The notes under the pieces were generated by a model, which saw only the letters and a program-made list of their open reading frames with translations, was not told where the DNA came from and did no database searches. A stretch of 64,000 nt of DNA from Flavobacterium sharifuzzamanii. Lineage in GTDB: Bacteria > Bacteroidota > Bacteroidia > Flavobacteriales > Flavobacteriaceae. This document shows, piece after piece, positions 61,298 through 64,000 of the stretch. The position numbers and the translations under genes are program-made. How positions within the stretch are numbered: position 1 is the stretch's first letter; each line of letters begins with the position of its first letter. The stretch lies in NCBI RefSeq assembly GCF_003254585.1, contig NZ_QJGZ01000033.1:157989-221988 (forward strand). The letters are read 5' to 3'.

Positions 61298-61974
61298 TCC
61301 TGATCGCTTAAATAATATCCGTAACCTACTTTAGTTCTAAGAAGTTTGATGTCGTGATCTTTATCAATTTTTTTCCTTAAAAAATTAATATAAACCTCAA
61401 TAGTATTCTGATTGGTTTCTATATGATAATCCCAAAGTTTTTCTGCTATAAACTGTTTAGAAAGCACTTTTCCTTTAGCATGTGCTAAAATCAAAATCAA
61501 TTTAAATTCTTTTGGAGTAAGTTTAATTTCTCCTCCAGCCCTAAAAACTTTCATATCTTCTTCAAAGATTTCTAAATCTTTAATAGCGATTTTACTTTCT
61601 GTCTGTTGCGGAACTTCTTTTCTCCTTAAAAGTGATTGCACTCGTGCATACAATTCATCAAAATGAAATGGTTTAACAAGATAGTCATCGGCACCATTAT
61701 CAAAAGACGATAATTTGTCTTCAATTTCACTAAAGGCTGTAAGCATTATGATAGGAGTTTTTTTATCAGTTTCCCGAATGCCTTTACAAACATCAATTCC
61801 ATTTATTCCTGGAACATTGATGTCGAGGATAATTAAATCATACTCGTACGGAAAGTATTTTTTTAAAAGTAATGAACCATCATAATAAGGAACACACTCG
61901 AATTCTTTTGAAGTAAAGAATGAGGAGACTTCTTTTGATAAAGTAAAATCGTCTTCGAGCAGTAATATTTTCAT
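61294..61974 (-). CDS. OmpR/CusR-type response regulator
   Basis: A 226-residue regulator. The receiver domain (about 1-118) has acidic residues Glu7-Asp9, phosphoacceptor Asp51 in IILDINVPG, and Lys101 in DDYLVKPF. The winged-helix domain (about 130-225) has GGEIKLTPKEFKLIL and TNQNTIEVYINFLRKKID, followed by KVGYGYYL. It is the first gene of the operon and the partner of the overlapping kinase. It should activate the TolC-adaptor-pump genes downstream when metal is high. Confidence 0.95.
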   Translation of the reverse strand: MKILLLEDDFTLSKEVSSFFTSKEFECVPYYDGSLLLKKYFPYEYDLIILDINVPGINGIDVCKGIRETDKKTPIIMLTAFSEIEDKLSSFDNGADDYLVKPFHFDELYARVQSLLRRKEVPQQTESKIAIKDLEIFEEDMKVFRAGGEIKLTPKEFKLILILAHAKGKVLSKQFIAEKLWDYHIETNQNTIEVYINFLRKKIDKDHDIKLLRTKVGYGYYLSDQE

Positions 61975-62037
61975 GTTTGGTTTTATAGTTTGTAAATCCG
62001 ATTTAATAACTCAAATCGGATTTACATTAAAGGTATA

Positions 62038-63126
62038 TTATTTAAAATAAGAAAAAGTCTCGTTGTTCTCAATTTTCAGTAAAGATTCATAAATAAGCTG
62101 AATCACATTTTCAACATCGTCTCTATGAACCATTTCTACAGTAGTATGCATATATCTTAACGGAAGAGAAATTAAAGCAGATGGCACACCGCCATTGCTA
62201 TACGCAAAAGCATCAGTATCTGTACCCGTTGCACGAGAAGTAGCATGTCTCTGAAACGGAATTTTATTTTCCTCAGCAGTATCTACAATTAAATCGCGTA
62301 ATTTATTCTGAATAGCAGGAGAGTAGCCAATAACAGGGCCTTTACCCATTTTAAGATCACCTTCAACCTTTTTATCAATCATTGGAGTAGTCGTATCGTG
62401 ACAAACATCAGTAACAATAGCCACATTTGGTTTTATGCGATGTGCAATCATTTCAGCTCCACGAAGACCAATTTCTTCCTGAACAGAGTTTACAATATAT
62501 AGGCCAAAAGGAAGTTTCTTTTTATTTTCATGCAATAAACGGGCAACTTCAGCAATCATAAAACCGCCCATTCTGTTGTCAATAGCGCGGCAAACAAATT
62601 TATTCTCGTTCAAAATCATAAATTCGTCTGGATATGTAATCACACACCCCACATGAACGCCTAGCGCTTCGACTTGCTCTTTGTTTTCACATCCTAAATC
62701 AATAAAAATATTACTTAATTTAGGAATTTCTTCCTTGTCACGCAAACGAGTATGAATAGCAGGCCATCCGAAAACACCTTTTACAATTCCATTCTTTGTA
62801 TGAATGTTAACTCTTTTTGAAGGAGCAATCTGATGATCAGAACCTCCATTTCGTATTACATATATTAGACCATCTTCCGTAATATAGTTTACATACCATG
62901 AAATTTCATCTGCATGTCCCTCAATTACAACCTTATATGGTGCGTCAGGATTAATCACTCCAACTGCTGTTCCATAAGTATCTGTAATAAAGGTATCTAC
63001 GTAAGGTTTTAAATAATTCATCCAAAGTTTTTGTCCTTCACTTTCGTAACCAGTTGGAGAAGCGTTATTTAGGTAGCCTTCAAGAAAAGCTATAGAAGTA
63101 TCATTTAAGATAGATTTTGTACTCAT
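62038..63126 (-). CDS. M42 family metallo-aminopeptidase
   Basis: A 362-residue peptidase of the M42 (glutamyl aminopeptidase/FrvX/TET) family. Likely metal ligands are His in VIEGHADEISWYV, Asp in CRAIDNRMGG, Glu in NSVQEEIGLRGAE, Asp in AIVTDVCHD and His in LRYMHTTVEMVH. It is cytoplasmic and would form a large self-compartmenting complex that trims N-terminal residues from peptides. It is 63 bp upstream of the response regulator on the same strand, but the function differs, so cotranscription is unlikely to be meaningful. Confidence 0.95.
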   Translation of the reverse strand: MSTKSILNDTSIAFLEGYLNNASPTGYESEGQKLWMNYLKPYVDTFITDTYGTAVGVINPDAPYKVVIEGHADEISWYVNYITEDGLIYVIRNGGSDHQIAPSKRVNIHTKNGIVKGVFGWPAIHTRLRDKEEIPKLSNIFIDLGCENKEQVEALGVHVGCVITYPDEFMILNENKFVCRAIDNRMGGFMIAEVARLLHENKKKLPFGLYIVNSVQEEIGLRGAEMIAHRIKPNVAIVTDVCHDTTTPMIDKKVEGDLKMGKGPVIGYSPAIQNKLRDLIVDTAEENKIPFQRHATSRATGTDTDAFAYSNGGVPSALISLPLRYMHTTVEMVHRDDVENVIQLIYESLLKIENNETFSYFK

Positions 63127-63207
63127 AAAAATATTTTTTCGCTAAAATATAAATTTGGTATCAGAGTTGTGTATAAATATATAATTTTACATTTAAATTA
63201 TGATTCA

Positions 63208-63888
63208 ATGAGACTAACCACCTTTTTATTTTTATTATTAATCTGTTTTTCTTCTAAAGCCCAAGTTACTCCAAAAGAGAACGAACAAATGGGGTATATA
63301 TTGACTGAGAAAGATTCTATTTTGGGTGATACCATTCAGCTTCCCGAAATAATTATTACAAAAGGACAAAAGATGAGTCCAGAAGAAATGAAACAGTTTC
63401 AAATTCTTCAAAACAGAGTTTATAAAGTATACCCTTATGCAAAATTAGCTTCAGAAAGATTAACCGCTTTAAATAATGGAATGGCTCGTTTGAAAACTAG
63501 TCGCGAAAAAAAGAAGTATTTTAAAATAGTAGAAGACTATTTAAATAATGAATTTGAGGAAAGACTAAAAAAACTGTCAAGAAAACAAGGGCAGATTTTA
63601 GTGAAGTTAATTCATAGACAAACTGGAATTACAACTTACGAGTTGATTAAAACTCTAAAAAGTGGATTCAAAGCCTTTGTTTCTAATACAACCGCCAATT
63701 TATTTGATATAAGTTTAAAAGAAGAATACAAGCCATACGATGTAAACGAAGACTATTTGATAGAAACAATCTTAGTTAGGGCATTTGAATCAGGCCGATT
63801 GGTAAATCAGAAACCAGCTAGTCCTGTAGATTATGAAGATCTATCAGAGAAGTGGCAGCAAAAGGCGAAAGATTTAAATAAGAAGTAA
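63208..63888 (+). CDS. DUF4294 family exported protein
   Basis: About 226 residues from the ATG at 63208; an in-frame GTG 39 bp upstream gives a poorer N-terminus. The signal peptide is RLTTFLFLLLICFSSKAQ. The mature part has DTIQLPEIIITKGQKMSPEE, then FQILQNRVYKVYPYAKLASE and KKYFKIVEDYLNNEFEERLKKL, a pattern I know as DUF4294 from Bacteroidota, role unknown. TAAATTTG at 63150-63157 is a plausible -7 box 51 bp before the ATG. It is divergent from the aminopeptidase. Confidence 0.85.
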   Translation: MRLTTFLFLLLICFSSKAQVTPKENEQMGYILTEKDSILGDTIQLPEIIITKGQKMSPEEMKQFQILQNRVYKVYPYAKLASERLTALNNGMARLKTSREKKKYFKIVEDYLNNEFEERLKKLSRKQGQILVKLIHRQTGITTYELIKTLKSGFKAFVSNTTANLFDISLKEEYKPYDVNEDYLIETILVRAFESGRLVNQKPASPVDYEDLSEKWQQKAKDLNKK

Positions 63889-63917
63889 TTTTATATACAT
63901 ATATATTATAGTATAGC

Positions 63918-63949
63918 AACCCGACAGGTTTTGAAAACCTGTCGGGTTT
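63918..63949 (+). terminator. Strong terminator hairpin, REP-like in sequence
   Basis: A perfect 15-bp stem, AACCCGACAGGTTTT with its complement, and a tiny loop, followed by a T-run. It lies 30 bp after the DUF4294 gene. Hairpins built on CCCGACAGGTTTT are, as I recall, widespread in Flavobacterium genomes, so it may be a dispersed repeat serving as terminator. Nothing else is seen to the window end. Confidence 0.85.
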
Positions 63950-64000
63950 ATTTTTTGCATGCATATATCAAGGAGAAAACCTCGGTTGCCAGTCTGAGCG

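Overview
The window is about 64 kb of chromosome from a low-GC gliding bacterium of the Bacteroidota, almost certainly a Flavobacterium or close relative. The evidence is the gliding genes gldF and gldG, proteins with type IX secretion (T9SS) C-terminal sorting domains, SprB repeats, promoters of the Bacteroidota TTG-N20-TAnnTTTG type, and a dense load of REP-like palindromes typical of this group. No rRNA, tRNA, CRISPR array, insertion sequence or prophage module was seen.

Layout. 1-7.6 kb: the end of a PepSY membrane protein, a REP-like nested palindrome, an SDR oxidoreductase with a TetR repressor and two matching operators, a lipoprotein, a TonB-receptor-like barrel divergent from a LytS/LytTR two-component pair. 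7.6-11.1 kb: a small unknown protein, an AspT-type antiporter, and a T9SS cargo protein behind a structured 5' leader. 11.2-17.8 kb (minus strand): nadA-nadB-ric-nrdD-(glycyl-radical fragment)-nrdG-copD-like, a tightly packed run of oxygen-sensitive Fe-S and radical enzymes with an FNR-like palindrome placed as an activator site upstream. The class III ribonucleotide reductase is split: its glycyl-radical motif lies on a separate 55-residue ORF overlapping the end of nrdD.

18.2-29.9 kb (minus strand): the most unusual region. Three paralogous 179-residue phage-tail-collar proteins are followed by a cytoplasmic periplasmic-binding-protein-like protein, a formyltransferase that keeps the catalytic Asn/His/Asp but lacks the tRNA-binding loop of Fmt, a 2197-residue T9SS surface protein with Ig-like and SprB repeats, and an OmpA-family barrel protein. 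Spacing is 2-60 bp and all genes point the same way, so this looks like one operon building and perhaps modifying a surface structure. I regard it as the best candidate for an undescribed system.

30.2-39.3 kb: an MscS channel, an HxlR regulator, and a heavy-metal RND efflux operon whose pump is fused to a TolC-like outer-membrane protein. 39.5-51.7 kb: small disordered proteins, a DsbA-like protein, dnaN, gldG/gldF, SAM hydroxide adenosyltransferase, phoH, a HAD phosphatase, a DUF502 protein and purC, with several dispersed inverted repeats. 51.9-54.3 kb: three exported ankyrin paralogues, all 126 residues, in repeated cassettes. 54.4-62.0 kb (minus strand): a second metal RND efflux operon in the order response regulator, kinase, TolC, adaptor, pump. 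62.0-64.0 kb: an M42 aminopeptidase, a DUF4294 protein and a strong terminator-like repeat.
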